Shown here: piece after piece, positions 37,801-46,145 of the stretch | Numbering within the stretch: the first letter of the stretch is position 1 | Layout: each line of letters starts with the position of its first letter | NCBI GenBank assembly: GCA_045627705.1 | Contig: JAZQOE010000124.1 | Location: forward strand, 22,554-86,553 | From: JBMNHG01 sp045627705 | Lineage (GTDB): Bacteria; Verrucomicrobiota; Kiritimatiellia; RFP12; JBMNHG01 | Length of the DNA: 64,000 nt | Direction of reading: 5' to 3' | Translations under genes and position numbers: made by a program | The notes under the pieces: generated by a model | Databases searched by the model: none | What the model was told of the DNA's origin: nothing | What the model saw: the letters and a program-made list of their open reading frames with translations, nothing else

Positions 37801-38188
37801 CAACTGCGTGTTCTACAAGGATGGCGCAATCAGCAAGGATAGCAACGATAGCGGTCACTCCTACATCCGCGACTCGCTGGTCTTCGGCGATCCGGTCGAG
37901 GGCGACCTCGGCTATGTCGAGGAAGCCGTCGGAACGGTTGTGACCGGCGTTGACCCGCTCCTCAAGAACGCGGATGTCGCCTGGGATGCCGAAGGCTTCG
38001 ACGCCCATCTGAAGAATAACAGCCCGGCTATCGATGCCGGCAACGTCGATCTGGTCTCCGGCGATCTCGACCTCGATGGCACCGCCCGCCTGAAGTATGG
38101 CCACACGAAGAAGTTTGGCCTCAAGGTCGATTTTGGATGCTACGAAGCCACCGTCCCCGCCGCCGGCACGCTTATCTTCCTCAAGTAG
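31853..38188 (+). CDS. Secreted modular beta-helix protein C (2111 aa)
   Basis: This is the largest gene here. A signal peptide (about 1-26, ending CASAKA) precedes one PA14-like module (about 34-216), one Fn3/Ig-like pair (to ~390) and three DUF1565-type beta-helix units (about 393-822, 1032-1462 and 1673-2095). Each unit opens with a strand like YVDPVNGSNANIGS, followed by LLPGTY, and ends with a choice-of-anchor Q-like block (SPAIDAGD, DLAGNPR, DFGCYES). Two Calx-beta-like spacers (about 825-1020 and 1465-1665) begin GYRGVTY. The end is AGTLIFLK. An AGGAG site precedes ATG. It is a tandem paralogue of protein B and closely parallels protein A. Function is unknown beyond probable surface binding. 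Confidence 0.85.
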   Translation: MSMRFVSQVLAAAAAGLFLCASAKADVAMTGPLPNGYWTDLLHLGANFQTDMFTSNGPNLDTDLLSGYGGEANQEPSDGLVYAGLSSVKSTSQEPSGQLTWTAMHDSDGIWQPSNVDNYIKYWHTYLIVPGATARGAKIYTRQDDDLRIWINGAVAVNSPGYSDNEKGPFDITLQPGMNSVTIKLVEGGGGDYMAVRMTDTNGQYFDDITYALFPAKLTLVNPVTGSEGYISGDSVKISRFPSVADAVSYQFTLSDDPSSVSGAAWKPYVNGMIPEDEVSITPPAASGDEVTVYAWFLHSDGTLSCDSDSIVWTSAAPTAKAKASLSIPINVTAGTVIAPELVDDGSESGDIGIYSVSVSPDRIYGDTDVTLTVMNNAGVIATDTVRVSLSSKLDIHVSNSGDDTTGDGTVGNPYATIQKAVSVVADGGAIYLASGTYFDGESYPYAVSGISICKEPGDAGTAILDGGNASGNLFTVSSGSLALVDLVMMGTTDELVFATQSALAVTNCVFTQTQQNRVGYKTGAIELNTHSSLDAFGSTFRDMTVTAVIRLSGSNSEGSVVTLRNCLFENNAVGCDLGSNNHEGSLIYTRVNGGSAFNFYDTVFRNNSTYDWGVHDAYMSPIVYSDFTPLDIDRCQFIGNSGGNLIGICYANGDVRNSLFVENRTPYSIAHGYSSTVSFRNCTFVRGTGGFTGYRAHSELYNCILYGLDHLNHRDPHGASADYLTLHDSFIYGIDMASSAELGYFIGGSSNVTIGTDPLLANVDVLPSDAGFDARPLPYSPVIDAGDNSAIRASATDLAGSPRVANNSDASSATVDLGCYESLFHAAIQPTFQFPVPGSLSGYRGVTYQVPVTISPAVSGSVSAQISYGEGVTGPATLEFPNGAGPVTLELELLSGDATSARVTITESGISQGVLPGRFDVFMDDIVITVGGVTNIYVREGTSFDIPVSLALEGAVAPGDVAFAIDSVSGSGTSQASWIGGEAVVPAGAHSSTGSIHIEAGSGINEIVLTSGATFAETGTGTVALRVIAYPGFLVVDPENGDDDASGTIGNPMRTIDRALSVLSAGDEIHLLPGTYNASNVAFPIEPGTIALVGCDSTGALAEDSSLCVIDGANAVKNLVKYVGVSGSSTGRIANVWLRNSMEEAVYCEDSDVVVSNDFFTQSAPKGENGGALRVHNISHVEADDCCFSGMVRRAVVNCTAVDSSAAKSFTARRSVFIDNTNYQASIGANDGGPFTITVEDSDFIRNCGNANTGVHDAYASAVAYVNNDHLIMDRCRFFGNTGNHIIGQEYMGNYTCRISNSLFVENNNNKSAFHGYSGHIEIHNCTFLRNSGGYAGRIITTAIYNGIFVDDGALSKADTGDGDESSRIQLHDCIVHNITGGQRFNAAASTGVVDVEPKLANAGVAWDAEGFDARPLPYSPAIDAGDNAFVQGEYDLAGNPRIADNTDSGSAVVDFGCYESLFHAEVEPTFRVPLQGSIAGYRGVTYSIPISIAPAVSGPVEAVVTYGPGLAGPETLSFEDGADTVILALEVLDSDATFAQVVISESGTEHGILDGVYDIFMDDLVVSVEGKLNFFVRGGAEIDIPFSLALDGAVAPGDVAFTVSAIQGDGTSTAEWVGGEPLIPSGYHSSTGAIHVVGGSGLNTVRVTTSASAFAETDQPIADIGIVAHPGYLYVDPVNGSNANIGSLEQPLATIGFALSVLNAGDEVRLLPGTYSAAAEAFPYQPGMIRIVGCDATGAPAEDPSLCVIDGGNAVASLFRYELVSGDMAGHIANVWLRESISQAIYCIDSDLVVSNAFFTQGVGNLDECGGIRAHNVCNTEMIDCCFSGMVRRAAVQCSSDGGTGPLVVRNCQFIDNTLGYASVAYYDGGNRGFSATLVDCDFIRNVGQPGRGLPDCSACAAAYVNDNALYIDRCRFLGNGGNQVIGGRNTPCSIANSLFAGNNTTDSNFKGWNTRPPVVNCTFVGNSGGYDGYGFSPYFRNCVFYKDGAISKDSNDSGHSYIRDSLVFGDPVEGDLGYVEEAVGTVVTGVDPLLKNADVAWDAEGFDAHLKNNSPAIDAGNVDLVSGDLDLDGTARLKYGHTKKFGLKVDFGCYEATVPAAGTLIFLK

Positions 38189-38211
38189 CAATCCATCGCC
38201 AACCTAAAATA

Positions 38212-38256
38212 ATCGGTGCGCCGCGGAATGCCCAACATTCCGCGGCGCACTGTTTT
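38212..38256 (+). terminator. Intrinsic terminator of secreted protein C gene
   Basis: A perfect 15-base stem (GTGCGCCGCGGAATG with its complement, 38216-38230 and 38236-38250) with a five-base loop is followed by TGTTTT. Confidence 0.85.
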
Positions 38257-38297
38257 CGTATGTCTCCGATTTCGCATATATTTATGTCATTTCAACA

Positions 38298-38320
38298 CTT
38301 AAATAGTCTGTCCCTTTAAG
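38298..38320 (+). repeat. REP-like short repeat, consensus copy
   Basis: A 23-base element begins CTTAAATAG and ends CCCTTTAAG around TCTGTCCC. By eye it is identical to the copies at 47905 and 49009. It lies in the 341-base gap between protein C and carB, which also holds two terminators and no gene. Confidence 0.75.
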
Positions 38321-38450
38321 CAGATTGTCGGCTGGATGGACATTCGGTTGAGGTTCAAAAATTGAAAAGGAATCATGAATCAAGTTGCCGTGGGGGCGGG
38401 TCTGTGGCAAAATGGAATTCCGTGCGGATGCGTGTCCCCCGTGGCATTTC

Positions 38451-38486
38451 GCGGCGCGCCGCTTGTTTTTGCGGCGCGCCGTTTTT
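38451..38486 (+). terminator. Terminator-like hairpin in the carB leader
   Basis: Two CGGCGCGCCG palindromes (38452 and 38472) can pair as an 11-12 base stem with loop TTGTTTTT, followed by five T. It lies 44 bases upstream of the carB start and well after the protein C terminator, so it could stop transcripts that begin in the leader. Confidence 0.6.
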
Positions 38487-38529
38487 GTGCGCTCACCACT
38501 GGAACCCCTCAACCGCGGAAAGGTCTTGC

Positions 38530-41500
38530 ATGGAAGCGTCGTCGAAGATTCAGAAAGTCCTCATCATTGGCTCCGGCCCCATCGTCATCGGCCAGGCGTG
38601 CGAGTTCGACTATTCCGGTACGCAGGCTTGCAAGGCGCTTCGCGCATGCGGCTACAAGGTCGTTCTCGTAAATTCAAATCCCGCGACGATCATGACTGAC
38701 CCCGTGATGGCCGACGCGACCTACATCGAGCCGCTCAATGCCGACCGTCTCGAGCAAATCATCGCGAAGGAACGCCCCGATGCAATCCTCCCGAATCTCG
38801 GTGGTCAGACAGGTCTCAACCTTTCGATGGAACTTGCGAAGAAGGGCATCCTCGACCGCTACGGCGTGAAGGTCATCGGTGTCAACCTCGATGCCATCGA
38901 ACGCGGCGAGGACCGCGAGGTCTTCAAGGACACGATGCAAAAGCTCGGTATCGAAACGCCAAAGAGCGGCATCGTCCATACTGTCGAGGAGGCGAAGAAT
39001 CTCGTCCTCGATGAGATCGGCTTCCCCGTGGTCGTCCGCCCCGCCTACACCATGGGCGGTTCCGGCGGCGGTTTCTGCTACAACGTCGAAGAGCTTGAGA
39101 CGATTTGCGCGCGTGGTCTCGACGCTTCGCTCACGCACCAGTGCCTTATCGAGGAGTCCATCCTCAACTGGGAGGAACTCGAGGTCGAAGTCGTGCGCGA
39201 CGCGAAGAACCAGATGATCTCGGTGTGCTTCATCGAGAACATCGACGCGGTCGGCGTCCACACTGGCGACAGCTTCTGCGCCGCGCCGTTCCTGACAATT
39301 TCGAAGGACCTCGAGGAGCGCCTGAAGCGCGACGCATTCAAGATCGTCGAGGCAATCGGCGTGATCGGCGGCTGCAACGTGCAGTGGGCGCATGATCCGA
39401 AGACCGGCCGCGTCGTAATCATCGAGATCAATCCGCGCACTTCCCGCTCGTCCGCGCTCGCATCGAAGGCGACAGGCTTCCCGATTGCGCTCGTCTCCGC
39501 CAAACTCGCGGCGGGCATGACGCTCGACCAGCTTCCATACTGGCGCGACGGGTCGCTTGAGAAGTACACGCCCGATGGCGACTACATCGTTCTTAAGTTC
39601 GCCCGATGGGCCTTTGAGAAGTTCCGCGCCGTCGAAGACCATCTCGGCACGCAGATGAAGGCCGTGGGCGAGGTGATGTCGATCGGCAAGACCTACAAGG
39701 AGACCTTCCAGAAGGCGATTCGCGCACTGGAGCGCGGCCGCGCCGGACTCGGTTTCGCAAAGGACTTCCACGAGCGCTCCCTCGACGATTTGCTGAAGAT
39801 GCTCGCGATCGCGAATTCCGAGCGTCACTTCCAGATGTACGAGGCGCTCCGCAAGGGCGCGACCAACGAACAGATCACACACCTTACCGGCGTGAAGGAT
39901 TACTTCGTCCAGCAGATGCGCGAACTCGTCGAGGAAGAGGATCGTATCCTCCAGTCGATCGGCCGTCTCCCGCCCGACGACCAACTCGTGCAGGCGAAGA
40001 AGGACGGCTTCAGCGACAAGTACCTTGCGCAGATCCTGAAGGTTTCAGAGAAGTCCATCCGCGACCGCCGCACCGCCCTCGGTTGCGTCGAGAAGTGGTT
40101 CGCCGTCCCCGTTAGCGGCGCCGAAAACCAGGCGTACTACTATTCGACGTACAACTGGGACAATGCTTCCGGCAACTCTGGCAATTCCGCCTTTGGCGAG
40201 GTCAAGGTTTCCGCGAATCCCAAGAAGGTCATGATCCTCGGCGGCGGCCCGAACCGAATCGGCCAGGGTATCGAGTTCGACTACTGCTGCACGCATGCGG
40301 CGATGGCGATGCGCCAGGCCGGATACGAGACCATAATGGTCAACTGCAATCCCGAGACGGTCTCCACCGACTACGATACTTCCGACAAGCTTTACTTCGA
40401 GCCTGTGACGGTCGAAGACGTCCTGCAGATCTACCAGTCGGAAAAGCCAGAGGGCGTGATCGTGCAGTTTGGCGGACAGACTCCGCTCAACATCGCGCGT
40501 GGTCTCGAGGAGGCAGGCTGCCACATCCTTGGCACTTCCGTCGATTCCATTGACGCCGCCGAAGACCGCGATCTATTCCACTCCATCATGGACCGCCTCG
40601 GCATCCCCATGCCGGAGTCGATGATGGCGAGCGATCTCGACGCGGCGCTTTCCTGCGCGGCCAAGCTCGGCTACCCGCTCATCATCCGTCCGTCGTTCGT
40701 TCTTGGCGGACGCGGCATGGAGGTGATCTACGACGAGATCATGCTCCGCGAGTATGTCGCAAAAGCCGTGGGTGTGACTCCCGACCGTCCGCTCTACCTC
40801 GACCGCTTCCTGCACCATGCGCTCGAATGCGAGGCGGATGCGCTTTCCGATGGCACAGACATCTTCATTCCTGCCATCATGCAGCACATCGAGCTTGCTG
40901 GCATCCACTCTGGCGACTCCGCATGCGTGCTGCCTCCGGTGTCGATCTCCGACAGCAACCGCGACACCATTCTGGACTACACGCGCCGCATCGCTTCCGA
41001 GCTGAAGGTCGTTGGCTTGATGAACATGCAGTTCGCGATCGAAGACGACAAGGTCTATGTGATCGAGGCCAATCCGCGCGCCTCGCGCACTGTCCCGTTG
41101 GTGTCGAAGGTCGGCGGCGTTTCGATGGCGCGTATCGCGACGCAGCTCATGATCGGTCAGACGGTGAAATCGCTCGGCCTGAATCATCGCCATGTCGTGC
41201 CGTATTTCGGCGTGAAGGAAGCGGTGCTTCCATTCGAGAAGTTCCCGGAAGTCGATCCCGTCCTCGGACCGGAAATGCGTTCGACGGGCGAAGTGCTTGG
41301 CCTCGCGAATACCTTTGGCCTTGCCTATTTCAAGAGCCAGGAAGCGGTTGGTTCACCGTTGCCGACCGAGCCAGGTGGAAAGCTGCTCATCTCGCTTTCC
41401 GAGAAGCAGCCCGATGCTGTCCGTGCGGCGAAGAATTTCGCGAGCCTCGGCTTCGAGCTTGTTGGGACGACGGGCACTGTCGCCTTCCTGCGCAAGAATG

Positions 41501-41781
41501 GCGTCGAAGCCACGGAAATCGCAAAGATCGGCGAGGGCCGCCCAGACGTGCTCGACGCGATCAAGAACCGCGAAGTGAATCTGATCGTGAATACGCCGTC
41601 AGTGCGCCGCGACGCGCGCGCCGACGATTCGCGCATCCGCCAGGCCGCGATCAAGTACCGCGTGCCTTACCTCACCACCATCGCGGCCGCGCTCGCGGCT
41701 TCGGAGGGCATCCGCGCCGCGCGTGACGGCTTGGGTGCCGTGAATTCCCTGCAGAATTACCACGCGACCATCCGCGGGTAG
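38530..41781 (+). CDS. carB: Carbamoyl-phosphate synthase large subunit
   Basis: CarB makes carbamoyl phosphate for pyrimidines and arginine from bicarbonate, ATP and ammonia delivered by CarA. The 1083-residue protein has two ATP-grasp halves: VLIIGSGPIVIGQACEFDYS and, after about 550 residues, VMILGGGPNRIGQGIEFDY; IEINPRTSRSSALASKATG and VIEANPRASRTVPLVSK mark the metal-binding parts. An MGS-like allosteric domain ends the protein. The open frame extends 56 codons upstream through the hairpin region, but ATG at 38530 follows GGAAAGG and starts at the conserved N-terminus. No carA is adjacent, so the small subunit must be encoded elsewhere. Confidence 0.96.
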   Translation: MEASSKIQKVLIIGSGPIVIGQACEFDYSGTQACKALRACGYKVVLVNSNPATIMTDPVMADATYIEPLNADRLEQIIAKERPDAILPNLGGQTGLNLSMELAKKGILDRYGVKVIGVNLDAIERGEDREVFKDTMQKLGIETPKSGIVHTVEEAKNLVLDEIGFPVVVRPAYTMGGSGGGFCYNVEELETICARGLDASLTHQCLIEESILNWEELEVEVVRDAKNQMISVCFIENIDAVGVHTGDSFCAAPFLTISKDLEERLKRDAFKIVEAIGVIGGCNVQWAHDPKTGRVVIIEINPRTSRSSALASKATGFPIALVSAKLAAGMTLDQLPYWRDGSLEKYTPDGDYIVLKFARWAFEKFRAVEDHLGTQMKAVGEVMSIGKTYKETFQKAIRALERGRAGLGFAKDFHERSLDDLLKMLAIANSERHFQMYEALRKGATNEQITHLTGVKDYFVQQMRELVEEEDRILQSIGRLPPDDQLVQAKKDGFSDKYLAQILKVSEKSIRDRRTALGCVEKWFAVPVSGAENQAYYYSTYNWDNASGNSGNSAFGEVKVSANPKKVMILGGGPNRIGQGIEFDYCCTHAAMAMRQAGYETIMVNCNPETVSTDYDTSDKLYFEPVTVEDVLQIYQSEKPEGVIVQFGGQTPLNIARGLEEAGCHILGTSVDSIDAAEDRDLFHSIMDRLGIPMPESMMASDLDAALSCAAKLGYPLIIRPSFVLGGRGMEVIYDEIMLREYVAKAVGVTPDRPLYLDRFLHHALECEADALSDGTDIFIPAIMQHIELAGIHSGDSACVLPPVSISDSNRDTILDYTRRIASELKVVGLMNMQFAIEDDKVYVIEANPRASRTVPLVSKVGGVSMARIATQLMIGQTVKSLGLNHRHVVPYFGVKEAVLPFEKFPEVDPVLGPEMRSTGEVLGLANTFGLAYFKSQEAVGSPLPTEPGGKLLISLSEKQPDAVRAAKNFASLGFELVGTTGTVAFLRKNGVEATEIAKIGEGRPDVLDAIKNREVNLIVNTPSVRRDARADDSRIRQAAIKYRVPYLTTIAAALAASEGIRAARDGLGAVNSLQNYHATIRG

Positions 41782-41819
41782 GGCTGGCTTCCCGCCGGTC
41801 CTTGCGCCTGGTTCGCGTC

Positions 41820-43781
41820 CTACTTGCCAATGACAAGTTCAAAGGGGCCGCAGGGGAGATCGTCTGCGCCGCGAAGGTTGCAGGCTGGATAGTCGTCCCA
41901 GGCATAGCGCACCTTCTCAGGCTCCATGCCATCGGGAATCGCGATGCGTACGGTATCGCCCATGATCGATGCCTCGGCAGAGGCGAACTTGCCATCGGCG
42001 CCACCCAACTGGAATCCAGCAAGCACTGTATCCTCGAAGGCGGTGAGCGCCGAATCCTTCGGGAAGGAAACGACGACGGCGCCATTGACGATTTCCGCGG
42101 AGACGGGAATCGGACCTGCCGCGGCAATGCCCGTTTCGCCGTATGTGCGGACGCGCGCCAGCCGCGCGAGGCGTTCGCCCACGGACTTCTTGTTCTTTGG
42201 ATGGATGTCGTTGTGGTCGCCGATGTCGATGGTTACAGCCGTCCCGCAGTTCCCTAGCGTTTCGCCGAGACGCATCTGCATCCACCGCATCGCGGCCCAC
42301 TTGCTTTCGACGGGTTCTTCGTGTGTCTTCTGATACGCGGCGAGCTGGACGATGTAGAAGGGCAGTCCGTCGGGCGAGACGAAGCGCTTCCGCCAATCCT
42401 CGACCAGCGCCGTAAGGACCTTGCCATACAATTCAACATGGTCGATGTCGGAGCATCCCTGGTACCAGATCGCTCCCTTCAACGCCATCGGGCAAAGCGG
42501 ATTGACCATTGCGTTGTAGCACGCGGCGATAGTCCATGAATCGGCCCCGCCATCCTTCGGCTTCGCGGGGTAGGTGATTCCCTTCGATGAACGCCATTCG
42601 CCGGCAAGCGGAACCGCCTCCATGTCTGGAAGCGCGATGCGAAGCGAATTCGGCTTCTCCGATAGGAATCCACCATTTCCGCCCTCGTCATCGATGCGCA
42701 CCGCGATGAGGTTTTCGCCCTCGTGGAGCAAGCCGTCCGGAATCTTGTAGGAGCGCCCGATTCCAAACACTGCGGTACTGCCTACAAGTTCGCCGTTCAC
42801 GTATGCCTTGTCGGAATCGTCCAGCACGCCGAGCTTGAGCGATGCACCCGCGGCCGCTGCCTGCTCGGTGGTGAGCGTTATGGTGCGACGGTACCAGACG
42901 CAGCCGTCGAAGGCGCGGTTGAACTGCTTTTCGAAGGATTGCGGAAGCCTTACGGTCTTCCACTCGGAATCATCGAAATCAAGCTTTTCGGCACCGATGT
43001 CGCCGGCGGCCTTGCACTCGGCCTTCCATTGCGACATTCTCTTGCGATAGCCTTGCAATCCGCCCTCGGCCTCGTAGGCGTCGCGTCGTTCGTGCATTTT
43101 CGCGATGGATTTCTTGCACTGCGGATCGGCGGTGGCGTATGCGTCTTCGGAAAGCCATGTCTTGATTGGCGACCCGCTCCAGCATGCGCTGATCAATCCG
43201 ATCGGGACATCGGGAAGGGCGGCGCGCAACGACTGACCAAAGAAGAAACCGCATGCGGAGAAGGTCTTCGACACATCTGGATCGCAGGTCTTCCACTCGC
43301 ACGGACGGCGCATGGTCGCGAGAGGTTCGTAGGATGTCGCGCGCAGGCTGGTGTAGAAGCGCAGGAGTTTATCCTTGCGCTTCTCGATGTCGTGCTTGCC
43401 GGTTGTCAATCCCCACGAATAGCACATCTCCATGTTCGATTGACCGGAGCACAGCCAGATGTCGCCAATCGCGATATCCTTGAGCACCACGGCCTCGACG
43501 CCATTTGTTGAAAGCGACAGTCTGTGTCCGATGCCCGGTTGCGTCTGCGGCGGAAATTCCACGCGCCATACGCCATCGTCACCCGCTACGGTTGAAACCG
43601 CCGTTTCATCGAGCGTGACCGCGATCTTTGTGTCGGCATCGGCGCTTCCCCATATCGGCAGCTTGCAATCGCGTTGCAACACCGCGTGACTGGTGAACGG
43701 CGCACCGAACGCGGCATCGGCCGAAAGTGCATTTGCAGCGGCCAAAGCGACTGCCATGGTAATTGCAATAACTTTGTTCAT
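41820..43781 (-). CDS. Secreted sialate O-acetylesterase-like protein (SGNH hydrolase)
   Basis: The 653-residue enzyme has a signal peptide (1 to about 21), a beta-rich N-terminal domain, the nucleophile motif IWLCSGQSNM with Ser115, and VDIDHVELYG- and DIGDHNDIHPKNK-type blocks; the Asp-x-x-His near residue 526 would complete the catalytic set. A jelly-roll-like insert (about 260-400, CVWYRRTITLT and DKAYVNGELVGS) splits the catalytic domain, as is common in this family. These enzymes remove acetyl groups from sialic acids or from plant and mucin glycans. A GGAGAAAAG site precedes ATG. It is convergent with carB and divergent from recA. The exact substrate is not evident. Confidence 0.85.
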   Translation of the reverse strand: MNKVIAITMAVALAAANALSADAAFGAPFTSHAVLQRDCKLPIWGSADADTKIAVTLDETAVSTVAGDDGVWRVEFPPQTQPGIGHRLSLSTNGVEAVVLKDIAIGDIWLCSGQSNMEMCYSWGLTTGKHDIEKRKDKLLRFYTSLRATSYEPLATMRRPCEWKTCDPDVSKTFSACGFFFGQSLRAALPDVPIGLISACWSGSPIKTWLSEDAYATADPQCKKSIAKMHERRDAYEAEGGLQGYRKRMSQWKAECKAAGDIGAEKLDFDDSEWKTVRLPQSFEKQFNRAFDGCVWYRRTITLTTEQAAAAGASLKLGVLDDSDKAYVNGELVGSTAVFGIGRSYKIPDGLLHEGENLIAVRIDDEGGNGGFLSEKPNSLRIALPDMEAVPLAGEWRSSKGITYPAKPKDGGADSWTIAACYNAMVNPLCPMALKGAIWYQGCSDIDHVELYGKVLTALVEDWRKRFVSPDGLPFYIVQLAAYQKTHEEPVESKWAAMRWMQMRLGETLGNCGTAVTIDIGDHNDIHPKNKKSVGERLARLARVRTYGETGIAAAGPIPVSAEIVNGAVVVSFPKDSALTAFEDTVLAGFQLGGADGKFASAEASIMGDTVRIAIPDGMEPEKVRYAWDDYPACNLRGADDLPCGPFELVIGK

Positions 43782-43887
43782 TCTTTTCTCCGTCTAGATT
43801 CTCAATGGACAAAACACGTTTTACAACACATTGGAATCGCTCGCCATGGAAAAGTGCGTTAGCGCGCACCCGTTATGAGATATAAAA

Positions 43888-43906
43888 TGTCGCCTGGCAG
43901 GCGACA
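43888..43906 (+). other. Inverted repeat upstream of recA
   Basis: TGTCGCCT and AGGCGACA form a perfect 8-base stem with loop GGC in the 283-base gap between the esterase and recA genes. It has no T run, so it is more likely a protein-binding site or RNA structure than a terminator. No LexA-box consensus was recognised nearby. Confidence 0.45.
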
Positions 43907-44000
43907 CATGGCGAAGAGGCAAATGCTATCCTCCCGCCATGTTCAACGTACGGACCATCTCTCGCCGACTTGGCGCAAACGCGACAATTCCGTTTTCCTT

Positions 44001-44030
44001 TTGCCAGTGCGGCAAATGGTATGGTACGAT
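44001..44030 (+). promoter_or_regulatory. Predicted promoter for recA
   Basis: TTGCCA and TACGAT are 18 bases apart, about 35 bases before the recA start. Confidence 0.35.
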
Positions 44031-44064
44031 TCTCAACAAAATCACAATCATTCGGGAGTTCATC

Positions 44065-45123
44065 ATGGCTGAAAAGAAAGCTGTCACCAACCAACTCGAT
44101 GCCGTCCTCGCCTCGATCCGCAAGGAGTTCGGCGAGAATTCAATCATGCGCCTCGGCGATACCGACGTCTCGAAAAATGTCGATGTAATCAGCACCGAAG
44201 CCTTCTCGCTCGACCTCGCCCTCGGTGTCGGCGGTCTTCCGCGCGGCCGCATCATCGAAATCTACGGCCAGGAGTCTTCCGGCAAGACCACCCTCTGCCT
44301 CCATGTGATCGCCGCTGCGCAGCGCGCAGGCGGCATCGCCGCGTTCGTCGATGCCGAGCACGCGATGGATCCAAGCTACGCCAAGCGTATCGGCGTGAAG
44401 CTCGACAACCTCCTCGTTTCCCAGCCCTCTTCTGGCGAAGAGGCCCTCACTATCACCGAGTCGCTCGTGAAGAGCGGATCTCTCGATGTCGTGGTGGTGG
44501 ATTCAGTCGCGGCGCTCGCTCCGCAGGCCGAACTCGATGGCAGCATGGGCGATTCGCATGTGGGCTTGCAGGCCCGCCTGATGTCCCAGGCGATGCGCAA
44601 ACTCACCGGCGCCCTGGCCACGACGAAGACCCTCTGTATCTTCACGAACCAGATCCGCGAAAAGATTGGTGTGATGTTCGGCAACCCGGAAACAACTCCC
44701 GGCGGCCGCGCTCTGAAGTTCTATTCCTCCGTGCGCCTCAATGTCCAGAAGATCGGCACGATAAAGGACGCCGGTGGAACGGTCGTCGGTTCCCGTACGC
44801 GCGTGAAGGTCGTCAAGAACAAGGTCGCTCCGCCCTTCACCGAGGCAGAGTTCGACATCCTCTACGATCGCGGAATCTCGTGGGAAGGCTCCGTGCTCGA
44901 TGCCGCGCTCAACGCGAATGTCGTCACGAAGAAGGGCTCGTGGCTCTCCTTCGGGTCCGATCTGATCGGACAGGGCGCACTCGCCGCGACTGAATTCCTC
45001 CGCTCGAATCCCGCTGTCTGCCAGCAGGTGATCGAGAAGATCAAGGAGGTCAATCCCGCCGCCGCCAACATCAAGGGACGCCCGGTCGAGGAAACGGCGG
45101 AAGCCGCCCCCGAAGAAGAGTAA
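44065..45123 (+). CDS. recA: Recombinase RecA
   Basis: RecA forms filaments on single-stranded DNA for homologous recombination and SOS signalling. The 352-residue protein shows Walker A GQESSGKT (68-75), VDAEHAMDPSYAKRIGV, the DNA-binding loop region SHVGLQARLMSQAMRKL, NQIREKIGVMFGNPETTPGGRALKF and a C-terminal acidic tail (EETAEAAPEEE). ATG 44065 follows GGGAG and begins at the family's usual N-terminus; the 42-codon upstream extension is unsupported. A terminator follows immediately, so it is probably monocistronic. There is no recX. Confidence 0.97.
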   Translation: MAEKKAVTNQLDAVLASIRKEFGENSIMRLGDTDVSKNVDVISTEAFSLDLALGVGGLPRGRIIEIYGQESSGKTTLCLHVIAAAQRAGGIAAFVDAEHAMDPSYAKRIGVKLDNLLVSQPSSGEEALTITESLVKSGSLDVVVVDSVAALAPQAELDGSMGDSHVGLQARLMSQAMRKLTGALATTKTLCIFTNQIREKIGVMFGNPETTPGGRALKFYSSVRLNVQKIGTIKDAGGTVVGSRTRVKVVKNKVAPPFTEAEFDILYDRGISWEGSVLDAALNANVVTKKGSWLSFGSDLIGQGALAATEFLRSNPAVCQQVIEKIKEVNPAAANIKGRPVEETAEAAPEEE

Positions 45124-45138
45124 CCACCGCTTCGCTTG

Positions 45139-45176
45139 CGGCCCGCACGGTTGACGCCGGGCGGGCCGTTTCTATT
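45139..45176 (+). terminator. Intrinsic terminator after recA
   Basis: CGGCCCGC pairs with GCGGGCCG across a 14-base loop, then TTTCTATTTT follows. It lies 16 bases after the recA stop. Confidence 0.7.
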
Positions 45177-45219
45177 TTGGCCCCGATTGACACAATCTCG
45201 CGCGAGGACTGTTCCTGAC

Positions 45220-46116
45220 ATGCCAGCGATCTATTGGATTTTCACCGTATTCATCACTCTTTTCGGTGCATGCATCGGCAGTTTCCTGAACGTTTGCATC
45301 TGGCGTATTCCACTGGGGATGTCCATCGTGTCGCCGGGTTCGCACTGTCCGAAGTGCAATCATCCGATTCCATGGTGGCAGAATATCCCCATGTTCAGTT
45401 GGTTTGCCCTGCGCGGGAAATGCCACTATTGCAAGGCGCCGATTTCGTTCCGCTATCCGTTTGTCGAAACGTTGACCGCCGCCCTGTTTCTGCTTGTCTG
45501 GCTCAAATTCCTTGCGCCACTGGTAGATCCGCAGCTGCCTTATTCTTGGGCCACGAATGTACCTACCCATCCGCTTCTCGGTACGACGCCGTTCAATGAT
45601 ATCCGCGGACTGCCCATCTATCTGCTGATGGTTGTCGGACTCGTCTTCGGATCGTTCGTCGATATCGACCACCTGATTTTGCCAGACCGCGTAACAATCG
45701 GCGGCATAATCCTCGGCCTTGTCTCCTCCCCGCTTGTTCCGGAACTCCAGTGCGCGGCGACATGGCAGCAAGCGCTCATCCGTTCCGCAATCGGCTTCGC
45801 CGTCGGCTTTGGAGGACTGTGGCTCGTATCATTTCTTGGCTCGCTAGCCTTCCGAAAAGAGGCGATGGGCTTCGGCGATGTCAAGCTCATGGGCGCGATC
45901 GGCGCGCTTTGCGGCTGGCAATCCGTTGTCTTCACGCTGATCGCCGGTTCGTTCCTTGGTTCGTTCGTCGGCATCGCGCTCATGGCCGCGAAAAAGCGCG
46001 ACCTGCAGGGACGCATTCCATTCGGCCCATTCCTCGCCATCGGCGCAATCGCCTGGATTTGCTGGGGACAAACCTTGTTCAACCTCTACATGCGCCTTCT
46101 GTCCCCGCGCGTGTAG
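45220..46116 (+). CDS. pilD: Prepilin peptidase PilD (GspO)
   Basis: PilD cleaves and N-methylates prepilins at the inner membrane and so serves the pilus genes at the left edge of the window. The 298-residue protein has seven to eight hydrophobic helices, the cytoplasmic zinc site C43-x2-C46 and C68-x2-C71, and the two catalytic Asp motifs: VDIDHLILPD and GFGDVKLMGAIGAL. GAGGA lies about 12 bases upstream of ATG 45220; 28 more upstream codons in frame cross the recA terminator and are unlikely. yggS follows after 29 bases. Confidence 0.93.
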   Translation: MPAIYWIFTVFITLFGACIGSFLNVCIWRIPLGMSIVSPGSHCPKCNHPIPWWQNIPMFSWFALRGKCHYCKAPISFRYPFVETLTAALFLLVWLKFLAPLVDPQLPYSWATNVPTHPLLGTTPFNDIRGLPIYLLMVVGLVFGSFVDIDHLILPDRVTIGGIILGLVSSPLVPELQCAATWQQALIRSAIGFAVGFGGLWLVSFLGSLAFRKEAMGFGDVKLMGAIGALCGWQSVVFTLIAGSFLGSFVGIALMAAKKRDLQGRIPFGPFLAIGAIAWICWGQTLFNLYMRLLSPRV

Positions 46117-46145
46117 CCATTTGGGAATAATCTGACGAGGACATC

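Noticed and set aside
43860..44064. A LexA/SOS box upstream of recA
   Set aside because: A GTTCAACGTACGG-like stretch was seen, but it fits neither the E. coli nor the Gram-positive consensus well enough to call.
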